This document shows, piece by piece, positions 34,561 through 45,170 of a stretch of 64,000 nucleotides of DNA. The stretch spans positions 72,720,501-72,784,500 of the forward strand of contig NC_091263.1 in assembly GCF_042477335.2 (NCBI RefSeq), in the 5' to 3' direction. A program made the translations under genes and the position numbers. Below the pieces are notes generated by a model. The model saw only the letters and a list, made by a program, of their open reading frames with translations, did not search any database and was not told the origin of the DNA. The DNA comes from Ovis canadensis (taxonomy: Eukaryota > Chordata > Mammalia > Artiodactyla > Bovidae). Position 1 is the stretch's first letter. Each line of letters opens with the position of its first letter.

Positions 34561-34735
34561 TCAGTGGTTGGTTGTGTCCGACTCTGGGACCCCAGGGACT
34601 GCAGCACGCCGGGCTTCCCTGTCCATCACTAACTCCCGGAGCTTGCTCAAACTCCTGTCCGTTGCATCGGTGATGCCATCCAACCATCTCGGGCTCTGCT
34701 GCCCCCTTCTCTGTTTGCCTTCAGTCTTTCCCGGC
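34561..34735 (-). mobile_element. BovB LINE 3' end
   Basis: Antisense tail from ggttggttgtgtccgactct to 'ttgccttcagtctttcccgg'. Confidence 0.92.
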
Positions 34736-35656
34736 CTCCTAGGAAGGACTGAACAGGTGGGGGACCCCAGGACATGCAGGGGGTCCGGGCAGTGAGACGT
34801 AAGGAGCCTTACAGTAAAAGATCTCTGGTTTCCCTCTAAGATCTCATAGCGCCATTGAGAATTTCTGTCTTCAGTTTCCTGTATCCAACTCTGCTTTAAA
34901 ATGCTCCATCACATGATTCTGAGCCCCTGATTCTATGTGACAGCTTCAGAGGGGGCCACACAGAGCAGGCGGCTTCGGGCTGAGGTTCCTGGAGATCAGA
35001 CCTAACCCCCAGGAGTGGTGAGAACTTGGGGCTCTACCTGGCGGCTCTGTGCCTCAGTTTCCTGGCTGGTCGATGGGGAGAGAGAGAAGGTACCAGCTCA
35101 AAGGGTCCCAAGGAAGGTTTGAGGAACCGACCTCCATGGGCCACGGCGAAAGGGGCCAGGCTCACAGTGGGTGCTCGGCAACGCAGGCTTCGGCCGCTCC
35201 TCAATGACTCTCGACAGGCAGGGGGACAAGAGATGAGTCTGGAAGCTAAAGTCGAGGACTGAGCTCTGGGGCCTGGGTCCACCGGGCGGCCAGCCCTCCA
35301 CAGCCGACAGCTGCTGGGAAGCTAAGCAAACACGGAGAGGGAAGGGGGCTCCAGGGGCTGCAAGAGAGCAAACAAGGGCCCCTTCCTCTTCCTCTAGCCG
35401 CACACTGCGGACGCCAGCCTTTCCCAGGGCTGCTGCTTGGGGGTCCTCCTGGGGCGCCCGGCCTGTGTTTGGACAGCTTGAGGGGCACGGGTGCAGAGCA
35501 AGTGGAGATGCAGAGAGCCAGGCCCAGCCAGCCAGCACGGCCCCGCCCTGCCCGCCCCCCGGGCTGGGAACCTCGGGCAGTCTTCCTGGCTACATGCTCA
35601 GCCAGGCCTGCAGGGCTCCCAGGATGGGGCGCTGGGGCCGGGTGTCCAATGACATC
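34736..35656. other. Non-coding stretch
   Basis: GC-rich. A MIR-like piece may occupy 35020-35090 (gctctgtgcctcagtttcct). Nothing else recognised. Confidence 0.5.
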
Positions 35657-35781
35657 AATAATAATAATAATAATTTTCTTCTCCATTTCCTTCTCCAGGG
35701 GATCTTCCTGACCCAGGAATCAAACCTGAGTCTCCTGCATTGCAGGCAGATTCTTTACCAACCGAGCTACCAGGGAAACCC
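35657..35781 (-). mobile_element. Partial Bov-tA SINE with (AAT)n
   Basis: An (AAT)n run (35657-35674) abuts an antisense head portion of Bov-tA (35683-35781), ending accgagctaccagggaaacc. Confidence 0.88.
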
Positions 35782-35929
35782 ATAAAAATAATTAGCATTG
35801 GTTAAATGCTTACCAAGAGGAGATACTACTAGACCCAGAGGTCTCTACACCACGGAAGACCCTCCGACCTGGGCTGGGGGTCGGGGGGCTTCATCTGCCT
35901 GTGTCGTGCCTTTTTGCCTTTCCCTACTG

Positions 35930-36245
35930 TTCACGGGCTTCTCCAGTCAAGGACACTGGAGAGGGTTGCTACTTCCTCCCGCAGTGGACCATGCTGTGTC
36001 AGAACTCCTCACTATGACCCGTCCGTCCCGGATGCCCCTGCGTGGCATGGCTCCTAGCTTCATTGAGTTACAGCGGCCCCTTCACCACGACAAGGCTGTG
36101 ATCCATGAAGGGGCTCGTTTCACCGACTCAATGGACATGAATTTGAGCGAACTCCAGGAGACGGTGGAAGACAGAGGAGTCCGGCGTGCTGCAGCCCACG
36201 GGGTTGCAGAGAGTTGGACGTGGCCTGGAGACAGAACGACGAAAC
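35930..36245 (+). mobile_element. BovB-related ruminant repeat
   Basis: 35930-36110 contains the ruminant text 'ctcctcactatgacccgtcc' and gacaaggctgtgatccatga. 36115-36245 is the BovB tail (accgactcaatggacatgaa). GC-decayed, composite. Confidence 0.75.
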
Positions 36246-36469
36246 GCTGGCCAGGGCCCGGCCGCTACGCTAGTGAGGTGTGCAGAGCGCTTCGCTCAGC
36301 CTTCACTATCGCGTCACTACTCCAGTTTCACGGAGAAACACACTGAGGCGAGACAGAGCACTTCTACAGCCCAGATGGTCCTGTTCTGGATACCACACCA
36401 TCACAAACCACACGCTGCCTTTCAAGAGATTCTGACGATGCCAACAGGGAGCGTTTTCTGAATAACCTG

Positions 36470-36632
36470 CTTGCACTGAACCCTATTAGGTGGGCATCAC
36501 TGGGAGACCCATTTTCCAGCTAAAGTAAACTGAGGCACAGAGAAAGGGAGCCATTTGCCCGAGATGATGCACTTAGGAAAGGCGCTCACACCTGTTTCCG
36601 TCCGGCGCTGAAACCCGTGACGCTGACCACTA
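36470..36632 (-). mobile_element. MIR SINE remnant
   Basis: 'cccattttccagctaaagta', aactgaggcacagagaaagg, cgctgaaacccgtgacgctg follow MIR antisense order. Confidence 0.7.
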
Positions 36633-36639
36633 TGTGAGT

Positions 36640-37065
36640 GTCTCACAGTCCTCTTGCTGCTGTACCAAACAACCACAAACGGAGTGGCTGAACACAGTGG
36701 AGACTGACCCGCTTCCAGGTCTGGAGGTCAGAAGTCAGCAGTCACTTTCGCTGGGCTGGAGGCAGGTGCTGGCTGGGTTGGTCCCTTCTGGGGCCTCTGA
36801 GAGGAGGACCCACGCCTTTGCCCTTTTCAGCTTCTGGTGGCCGCCTGCACTCCTTGGCTCCTGGCCCCTTCCTTCATCTCCGGAGCCCCTCACCCCCTGC
36901 CTTCCTCATGAAGCCATGATGATGATATCAGGCCATCTGTGCAACTGAGGCTCATCCCCCATCTCAAGACCCTAGATTTATCCGCGTATTCGAAGCTCTT
37001 CGGCCACTCAGGCTCCAGGAACCAGGACACAGCTGATTCAGGGGGCCGTTATCCCGCCTGCCACA
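36640..37065 (-). mobile_element. Old LTR (MaLR-like)
   Basis: Near-complete old element read in reverse: 'ttgctgctgtaccaaacaac', tctggaggtcagaagtcagc, 'gcacttcttggctcctggcc'-like text, 'catctcaagaccctagattt', ending 'ccgcctgccaca'. No internal retroviral gene. Confidence 0.55.
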
Positions 37066-37792
37066 GCCATGAACGGGCTGGGCTGCGTCTTGCTAATGAG
37101 GAGGTAGTGGCCGCCCCGCCCCTGGGTGCGCGGAGCACATCTCGGGTCCACACAGAACACTGGCGGTGAGAGTCGTGGGTGCTCACCTCACACCTGAAAC
37201 CCCGGCACTCGCTCAGCCCAGCCTGCACTTCTCGGGGCGGAGAAACAGAAGCATCCCTTGCCCCAGTCCAGGGTTGTGGGGACTCCTCCACACCCGCTCC
37301 CAGCAGCCGGCCTGCACCTCCCTTGGGGGTCATCACCCCCAGGGCTCTGTTACCCCACGTGCCTCTGCCGTGTGCTGCGAGCTTGGCTGGGGCCTTGCTC
37401 TCTCTGGTGCCAGCAGTGTGCACGCCACACACACGCACGTGGGGAGAGCGAGCAGCGAGGCTCAGAGGGCGCCTCTGACCTGCCGGTTTGCAGACAGCCA
37501 GGGTGGGGCCTGGTACATGGCAGGTGCCCAGCAGGTGTGTGTTAGCCCACTCCCCCAGGCTCGATGGCTGCGCCACCCAGAGACTATTCCACGTGGAGCA
37601 GTGTGGCAGCCACGGACACGCCCGGCCAGGAGCGCGTGAAACGCCGCCAGTGTGATGGAGGAAACATTTCCTCTTTCTCAAATGTGAGTCGCCGCACAGC
37701 TCACCCAGCACCTGGCCCGCCCAGACCCACAGCCTGTTTTTGGGGGGGACAGGCCACTGCGTGGGCTGAATTCCCTCAAGAGCCCCAAGTCC
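37066..37792. other. Non-coding stretch
   Basis: GC-rich. Long overlapping frames on both strands without a recognisable protein. Confidence 0.5.
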
Positions 37793-38003
37793 TGGGACTT
37801 TCCTAGTGGCTCAGTAGCCAAGATTCTATGCTCCCCCCGGCGGGGGAGGGGCCCGGTTCAATCCCCACTCAGGGAACTAGCTTCCGCGTGCCACAACTAA
37901 GAGTTCGCATGCCGTAACTTAGAAGATAGCGAAGCCAAGACCCAAGACCCCACGTGCCGCAATGAAGACCCGTGCAGACAAACAAATATTAAAACAAAAA
38001 GAA
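37793..38003 (+). mobile_element. CHR-type SINE (cetartiodactyl tRNA-Glu family)
   Basis: 'gggactttcctagtggctca', ggttcaatccccactcaggg, then the 'gcaatgaagacccgtgcaga' and A-rich tail typical of the whale/ruminant CHR family rather than Bov-tA. Confidence 0.82.
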
Positions 38004-39394
38004 CCCTGAGTCTCAGCCTGCAACCGGCGTCTTCAGGGTGCTTCCCCACGCTCCTGAAAGGTGTGGCTGGGAAGGTCTCAGGGGAGCCTGGCCTCTGCGT
38101 GTCCCCGTGGGGACCCCCTCACACCTGGCTACAGTTCTGCCTGAGATCACCACTGCCGGCGTGCGCCGCGGCAAACCACAGCCTGCAGCAACGGGGCCAG
38201 CAGCCGCCATCAGCTGGATCCGCAGGTGAAGAGTCGAGAGGGCTCCGCCAGGGTCAGAGAGGCTCCTGGGTCCCCCAGGAAGGCCTGGGCCTGCCCGGCT
38301 GGACCACGAGTCCCGGCCTCCTGTGCACCGCTGCTGAGAAACTTCTAGAGCAAAGGAGCCCGGCGTCCGGGGGGCAGGAAAGAGACAACAAAATCAAGGC
38401 CACCTGAGGCAACAGCAGCCTCGCCCCCCCCTCGCCCAGCAGTACCCCCACCCCCTGACCCCGCCTGCCTCCTGGACCTGCTGCCCCAGCCCGCCGGCTG
38501 AGGTCCGAGGGCCCGCAGGGGGCAGCGGGCTCCGTGGGCAGAGGCGGGCAGCCCCTCGTCCAGCAGGGCCCAGTTCGTCCAGGTCTGGGAACAAAGGGCT
38601 TTCACGGGGTGAAACCCAGGCCCAGGTGTGGGGGGGCAGGTTCACACGGAGGGGAAGAGGCAGCCGCGCGGCCTGGCTGGCACGGGGGCCGGTTCCGGCC
38701 GCTCCCCGGGCGCTGGCAGCCGCTGAAGGCCCCGTTTGTGCGCCCTGTCGGCAGGGGAGGGCCGCCTCTCCATGGGGCGAGATCGTGTGGCCCGATAGCT
38801 CTCCAGGGCCTCTCCCTGGGCGGGGGGCCGGGTCCCCTGTGGGGACTGTCGGCCATTGTTAGCCGCCCTCGTGTGAAGGGAAACGGGACCCAGGCGGTGA
38901 GCTGATACCTGTGCGATCCGGCCCGGGCCAGGCTCCCTGCGCCGCGGCTCTGGTTACACGGCCGGAGTGGGGTGGGGTGGGGTGGGGGGCGCCCGCCCTG
39001 AGAGGGGCCGTGAGGCTGCTGGCCTGGTGGAAGGCCCCGCGTGTCCCCAACGGTGGATGGAGTGACCCCCCACCCAGCCCAGAAGGAAGGGCACGTACCC
39101 TGAGGGCACAGAGCCCCCGGGTCCGACACCCCTCTGTCCGAGAAGAGAGGGCAGCCTCCGGGAGCACTTGGCCACGTCCACCGCCAGCCACATGGCAGAG
39201 GAAGTCGAGGTGGGTGACCGGAGAGGCGGACGAGGCCCCGCATGCCCGGGTCATCAGCTTCTACTCTGCAAATGCGGGGGTGGGGGGTGCCTGCTGCTCC
39301 CCACGGACCACGGGCGCTCAGCCTCTCCTCCACACACGTGGGCATCCGTGGCCACTCGGGAAGGGCAGGGACAGCCCAGCTGGTGAGCGTGCAG
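38004..39394. other. GC-rich non-coding stretch with G-run cluster
   Basis: CpG-containing but no gene signature. 38968-38989 is a (TGGGG)n run. Frames of up to 247 codons here are compositional. Confidence 0.5.
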
Positions 39395-39545
39395 AGTCCT
39401 CATGTGTGAGGCGCTCTAGTAACTACCACTCCTGATTTACAGGGGAGGCTCAGAGAGGCTGAGTCACTGGCCCAAGGTCACACAGCTGCTGCATGGCCGA
39501 GACGCGATCGCAGTCCAGACTGTCCCAGCTCTAGAGTCCAAGCTG
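39395..39545 (-). mobile_element. MIR SINE remnant
   Basis: tttacaggggaggctcagag, 'ctggcccaaggtcacacagc', and a decayed tail follow the MIR antisense strand. Confidence 0.75.
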
Positions 39546-40505
39546 TTGACCGCAGCAGAGCCCTCTCCGCCTGCCCCCCGCAGCCCCATTAAAAAAGAGG
39601 CATCTGCCAGGCATGGGCGATGGGCTGGCCGCGCCGCTGGGATTCTCTGCCTTAACCTGTTCTGCAGGGTGTGGCGCCTGTGAGCACGCCCATTTCACAG
39701 AAAGCGAGGCTCAACGATGCAGGAGGACTTGCCTGGTGTGTCGGACAGGGTCCTGGCAGGGAAAGGGCAGCCCCGTTGGGGGGTGATTCACACGGTTTCA
39801 GAGGCACGAGCCAGAGAAGCCAGGAGGATAAGGGGTGGGGGGAAGGGGCCGGCAGAGGCGGGGAGACGCTCTCTCTGAGGCCTGAGGCTTGGAAAAGCTG
39901 GAACCAGTGCCCGGGGGTGCAGCGGGTGGCCAGGCAGGAGCCACGGGCCCTGGTGGACGCAATGCCCCCCTGCCCTGCTGCCAGCCTGCGGGAGGGGCAG
40001 AGAGCCCCGCTCACCCTCCGCCCAGTGGTTGGGAGGCTGCGGGAGCCACCCCAGGGCTGGCCCCCAGGGCCTGGAGCAGGGCCACCAGGCCGTCTGCAGG
40101 GGACGATGTAGAAGGGCCAGCCCAGCCATCTGCCCAGAGCAGGCGACAGTCAACCTGAAGCTCCAAGGGGCGCATGACCTGCCCGCACACACGGGCCTGC
40201 CCACGAGCAGGCTGCCAGGAGCCGGGCCCAGCGCTCAGGCCTGGCGCTGGCCACAGAGACGATGCAGAGTCCTGGGTGCAGGGCCCCTGTCTTGCAAGCG
40301 TGTTCATCCATTTACGGAACGTGTCTTCCTGCCCCGGGGGCTGCGGGCACCGTGCTAGATGCCTGCTGGGCACACAGTGACCCACGTGAGCCCTGGAGGC
40401 TACAGAAAGCGCTCCCTCCTCCATCCCCATCAAGCCGCCTCACCCGGGCATCCAACCGGCATTTTCTAACAGTTTTTACAAACTGAAGATGCCCTGACCA
40501 CACCA
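39546..40505. other. GC-rich non-coding stretch
   Basis: A MIR-like core around 39690-39720 (cccatttcacagaaagcgag). No other feature. Confidence 0.5.
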
Positions 40506-40655
40506 GTTCACATACATAGATGCGTACCTGTGTACACGCGTCTATGTGCCCACTGTGTGAAGCTTACAGACGTGTGCGTGTAAACGCGTGCAGGTGCTGT
40601 TTGTGTGCTCACATGTGGACGCGTGTGCACACAGTGGATATAGGTGTGTGTGTGT
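40506..40655 (+). repeat. TG-rich low-complexity tract
   Basis: Alternating purine-pyrimidine words (gtgtgcgtgtaaacgcgtgc, tgtgtgtgtgtgcgac), prone to Z-DNA, ending 8 bp before a SINE. Confidence 0.7.
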
Positions 40656-40663
40656 GCGACTAT

Positions 40664-40822
40664 GGCTTCCCGGGCGGTTCGGGGTCAAGAATTTGCCTGC
40701 CAATGCAGAAGCTTCAGGGTACGTAGGTTCGATCCCTGAGTCGGGAAGAGTCACTGGAGGAGGACTTGGCAGCCCACTCCAGTATTCCGGCCTGGACGAT
40801 TCCACTGAGCTCCCTGGGGAGC

Positions 40823-40869
<47 letters not shown>

Positions 40870-40908
40870 CCATGGACAGAGAAGCCTGCCGGGCTACCGT
40901 CCACAGGT
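40664..40908 (+). mobile_element. Bov-tA SINE expanded by an internal (CA)22
   Basis: Normal SINE head and body to about 40800 and a normal distal segment from catggacagagaagcctgcc (40871). Between them sits unrelated sequence plus 22 CA units at 40825-40868. Confidence 0.9.
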
Positions 40909-41529
40909 ATATGTGTGCGAGATACAGAAGCCTGAATATACCAAGTTCACAGGTGAAGGAGTCACAGAAGCCTCTCTGAGGCCACACACGTGGGGGGTCA
41001 GGACATAGCAGCAGGCGGGACCTGGGTGTTAGACCCACTCGGACAAAGTGATGATGCCAGAGGTTTGGGGTGATGAGGCGGGCGAGGGGCTCCAGGCTCA
41101 GGGAGGACCGTCTCAGCACTTACCACGCCCTGACACCCCGACACGGGGTGGCCACTGGCCTTGCTACCGACCTGAACACCCTGCAGCGCCTGCTCAGCTC
41201 CATCCGCTCTGAAGCCACCCGCTCTCTGCCTCAAAGCCCCGCATCTGTGGGCTTTGTTTTAAGGGCAGACACCCCTCCCGACACCCACCTAGACGGGGGC
41301 CTGGCACAACCACCCAGCAGGGTGCCGTCGACCAGCAACTTCCTCCTCCGAGCCTCCTTCTCCCTGGCGGTCAGACTGACAGTACGGACATGGCATCACG
41401 GGGCTCCGTCCGGGCGAAACGAGCCCCAGCTCTGTCCACAGCAGCGGCCACGTCGCCGCTGCTCTGTGGTCGCCCCTGTTAACTTAATGCCATTCGTAGT
41501 AGAAGCAAAATGCAAACCACACAGCTGGC
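40909..41529. other. Non-coding stretch
   Basis: No feature recognised. Confidence 0.5.
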
Positions 41530-41690
41530 TTAAAATGTTCTAAAAGTGGAAAGAAACCAATGCAGGCAACCCTAATAATATACGTCGTTTAACCCAACAT
41601 ATCCCCAGTGTTGTCTTAAAACAGTACCGGCCACATGTTAAGGACTCAGCAGCCACACGTGGGCCGGTGGCTACTGCACATAATGGCACA
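41530..41690 (-). mobile_element. Old mammalian interspersed repeat
   Basis: aatgttctaaaagtggaaag, 'gtttaacccaacatatcccc', 'ggtggctactgcacataatg' belong to an old dispersed repeat I recognise but cannot name. A second copy in the other orientation is at 44315. Confidence 0.5.
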
Positions 41691-42953
41691 GGTTAAAGAA
41701 CCCACATGTGAGCATGAACGAATCAAGGAGGGTTTCGCTGCAGCCTGGAGCCCTCCAGAGACTTCCTGCAGAAGGGGCAGTGGCCCAGGAATTGCAGGGT
41801 GAGCTGATGTGACCCTGTGAAGACACGGTAGGCAGCACCCAGGCACGCGCCCTTCCCATTCTACAGACATAGAAGCTGAGGCCCTGGGGATCTGAGAACA
41901 AGAAGCTCTGAGCCGCAGGGATGAGGCACAGCATGTAGAGGTGAGTGGGGAGCAGGTATGACCCCTCATGTGAGCGCAGGGTTGGTGGGAGGGAGAGGAA
42001 GGGGAAGGAAAGAGGAAGGAAGGAAGGGAACAGTGTTAAGGAGAACCGGAGGTACAAGGGGAAGGGAGGGTGAGAGGTGGAGAAAGGATGTGTGGAGCCC
42101 GAAGGGGAACCATCTACGGCTTTAAAGGATCCGGCTGCATCCCACTGCTGCTTAAGATGCTCAGCCTGCTGTCGCCGTGGTAACGGGAGAAAAATCACAG
42201 AGCAATTTGTAATCAGCAGTGGTTCCCGCTGCTCCCTGGGAACATTGTTCCCCGCTGGAGGCCCGCTTCTCTGAGCAGGAGGGGCCCTGTGGACCCCGGA
42301 GTCCCGCCGCCACTCAACACCAGAGCCCACTTTTGCATCCATCAGCCTCCACATGAGGCTCCCTGAATGTGGCGCTTCCCCCTTTATGCATCAGCCCACC
42401 CCATCCTGCCGAGCCTGCCTGGGAGGACACGCGCCCCCACGCCAAGCGGGAGCCCGACTCTGTGCTCTGGCCTCCGGAGCCCTGCCTGGCCCTCTGGGCG
42501 CACAGCCCCACCTCCTCCCCTACCCGGGGCAGCCGGCAGAGACTCAGACGGAGCTGGGCATCTCCCCAGCCTCACTCACAGAATGGTGTGTGCAGTCACC
42601 TCCCAAGCCTGGTTGGCTCCTCTCACCCTGCTCCAGGCACAGGACCCAGGAGGGGCTGGGCAGCCGAGGCACAACTTCACCTCCCTTCTTCTAGGTATAG
42701 ACCTTGATTAATGGGACCCAAGTTCAAGTCGGTCCAGCTATGAGCCCATCCTCCCTGCTCTCTCCATGTGTGTGTCCAGGTGAGGCCTCCCACTGTCTGC
42801 ATGTCCTGTCCTTGAAGGTCTCCCTGGACGGGGCCAGCGTGGAATCCCTCACTGTCCCCCAGTCCTTCCAGCTCAGGCCAGGACCTAGGATGCCCAGGGT
42901 CGAGGGTCAGACAAGCATGTCCTGAAGGGTCTTTCTCACAGGGTCCCCAACTG
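41691..42953. other. Non-coding stretch with purine tract
   Basis: 41987-42030 is a 44-nt pure purine run (GGGA/GGAA words) capable of triplex formation. 42120-42260 is a candidate regulatory element, listed separately. The rest is unrecognised GC-rich DNA. Confidence 0.5.
42120..42260. promoter_or_regulatory. Candidate conserved regulatory element (X-box-like plus palindrome)
   Basis: An RFX X-box-like gtcgccgtggtaac at 42171-42184 and a near-perfect 15-bp inverted repeat gggaacattgttccc at 42238-42252 with a SOX-type cattgtt core. They lie in a short stretch free of recognisable repeats. Function is inferred only from motif appearance. Confidence 0.35.
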
Positions 42954-43083
42954 CTCTGTGCTGGTTTAGTCGCTCAGTAGTGTCCAACTCTTGCAACTCC
43001 ACGGACTCTAGCCCGCCAGGCTCCTCTGTCCTGGATTTTCCAGGCAAGAATACTGGAGTGGGGGTTGCCATTTCCTTCTCCAG
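42954..43083 (-). mobile_element. Partial Bov-A SINE
   Basis: Antisense: ctggtttagtcgctcagtag to ccatttccttctccagaaac. Head portion missing. Confidence 0.9.
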
Positions 43084-44314
43084 AAACCAGCTGTAAAATT
43101 CACTCTCCAGGTTACAGATGAGGAAACAGACTCACGGGAAGCTACTGGGTCAGCATCACGGAGCACGCAGAGGTGAAGCAATGTGCCCCACCTCCTTCAG
43201 CAGGCAGAGCAAATCCAAGGCCAGGGAGAGGGCAGATCTGAGGGCCTCGAGGCCGACCCTCCCAAGTGCTGGAGCAGGCGGGCAACAGCATGCGGCTCAG
43301 GCTGCTGGGAGGGTCCCCAGGCACCGCTGGACCAGGAGAAAGGGTCCCAGACTCCAGAGCCACTCATTCTGTGACCCTGGACAAGCCCCTGCCCTCCTCT
43401 GGGCTTCAGTCTCCAGTTCCGCATAATGGAGCTGCTTGGGCCATCCAAGTGGTGGTGGACGGGGGCTGGGGGGAGGCTCAGAGGCTGGGGCGTCAGGGAG
43501 AAGAGGGGCAGGGAGGCGGAGGGCGGGGGCATCCCACACCTGTGTGTCCCATCCCCCATCACCTCCTCCGGGCTCGCCCCCCGTGTGTGGCGGCTGCTTA
43601 ACTCAGTCTGCGGTCTGTTACCAGCCGTGCCCGCTCCAGCCCTGGAAGGTGTCCAGTCACAGATGCACTGGCCGAGCAGGTGAGCCTGTGGTTCTGAGGA
43701 TGGGAGCCTCCTGTGATCACTGGGGTCTGGTGGGGGCGGGAGGAGAGGGGTGCTGTGTCCACACCCTTGGCCTGGGAACCGCCCTTCAAAGCTTGCAAGT
43801 GTCCGCCTTCCCTCTGTGGGTGCAGAGACCCTTGACGAGCCCTCTAGAAGCTGTATGAGGAGGGCAGTGACTTCCCTACAGCTGCTCAGCACACATGTAC
43901 CAGAGGCCGCCCCACCCAGCTGCCCCTCATCCCAGCTTCCCCCCCTCCGGGGGCAGTAATAGCACTTTCACTTTGTAAGTGAAGGAGCCTCACAGATCTT
44001 TGAACAGACTGGAGTGGGGAGGACTCTCCTAGCTAAATGTCGACGAGGGGAAGGTCAGAGAGCTGCTGCGCCCTCCGCATCTCTGTGCGAATGGGCCTCT
44101 GTTTCCACATCTGTGAAATGGGTGCAGCGAGGGCAGGTCCCGCAAAGGGACTGCTGCCTGGCTTGGGAGATACCCATCTAGTCCACCCCGACCTGCACTA
44201 CTCCGGCGCCGGCCCCCCCAGCCCCCCAGAGGGGCGGGAGAGGAGCTGCGGCTGCCCTGGGTCACCGGGGAGGGTGGGTGTGCCTGCGGGCACCCTGCGG
44301 AGCTGAGCCACCCA
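43084..44314. other. Non-coding stretch with MIR pieces
   Basis: 'ggttacagatgaggaaacag' (about 43110) and 'gtgaccctggacaagcccct' with 'gggcttcagtctccagttcc' (43370-43430) are MIR-type. Remainder unrecognised. Confidence 0.5.
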
Positions 44315-44540
44315 GCGCAACGGCCACCAGCCACATGTGGACTCTGAGCAGATACAAGAGGACTGAGGTGTGCGGCGGGGGGCCGGGGGGGGGGGGTCTG
44401 ACACTCATCAGATTTCAAAGGCCCAATGTGTTTCATAAATACGACGTCTCGTCAATAGTATTTCCAACAGAGGTTATGCGTGTGCTCAGGTGAGATTTCG
44501 GGCAAGTCCCATGAACTGTACTCCTGAAATTCATCTCACC
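44315..44540 (+). mobile_element. Old mammalian interspersed repeat (second copy)
   Basis: 'gccaccagccacatgtggac', cagatttcaaaggcccaatg, in the orientation opposite to 41530-41690. Interrupted by a G-rich run at 44381-44396. Confidence 0.5.
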
Positions 44541-44904
44541 TGTTTCCCTTTCCTTTCTTTTCCCGTGACTGCGTGGAAGTCACACGCATCATGAGACGCC
44601 TGGCCTGCACCCCGTTTCTGCCGGACAGTGCTGCCCTCCTTGCCCCCTGCAGCCCCCCGCCATGCCTCCTGGGCCCCCCAAGGCCTGGTGACGTGGCCTG
44701 CGGTGTGACTGTCTCAAGTTGGCGGCAGTGCCGGGTCCAGCCCAGATCACCGTGGGGCTCAGAGCAGGGCCTGCGCCCGCCCTGGTGCCCAGCAGCCGCA
44801 GTGGCCTCTCCAAGGGTGGCGGTCCGAGAGCCCCTCTACCCACACCCGCGCGTCCGGGCCTCGTGTCGGGAGGAGGGCGGAAGGGGGGGAGCAGCTGGGG
44901 GGCT
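44541..44904. other. Non-coding stretch
   Basis: No feature recognised. Confidence 0.5.
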
Positions 44905-45170
44905 GTCTGAATTGTTCAGGTCCAAGCTCCTAACACAATGGAGGTACTGACCAGACCAGGCCGGGTGGCCCCTGTCTGCTTAGCATTCCCGCCGGAGGCC
45001 CCCGGCCCGCCCCCGGAGGCTCTGGGAGCAGCCGTGACGTCCCGGCTGTGGGACAATGCCATGATGGAGGGCCCTGTCACACTTTTGTCCCGGTTACTGG
45101 AGTCCCCATTCACGGCCACTGTCACCAGGCTCAGAACAAGCCGGGCCTGGCAGCCTTCTTTGCATTAAAA
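44905..45170. promoter_or_regulatory. Candidate regulatory element with SOX-like sites
   Basis: Repeat-free 265 bp with SOX-type words attgtt (44911), acaatgg (44935), acaatg (45053) and cttttgt (45083), a half-CRE tgacgt (45035) and tttgcat (45159). Inferred from motif density only. Confidence 0.35.

Noticed and set aside
38602..39345. 247-codon minus-strand frame
   Set aside because: GC-driven; overlapping long frames on both strands and no domain or conserved motif.
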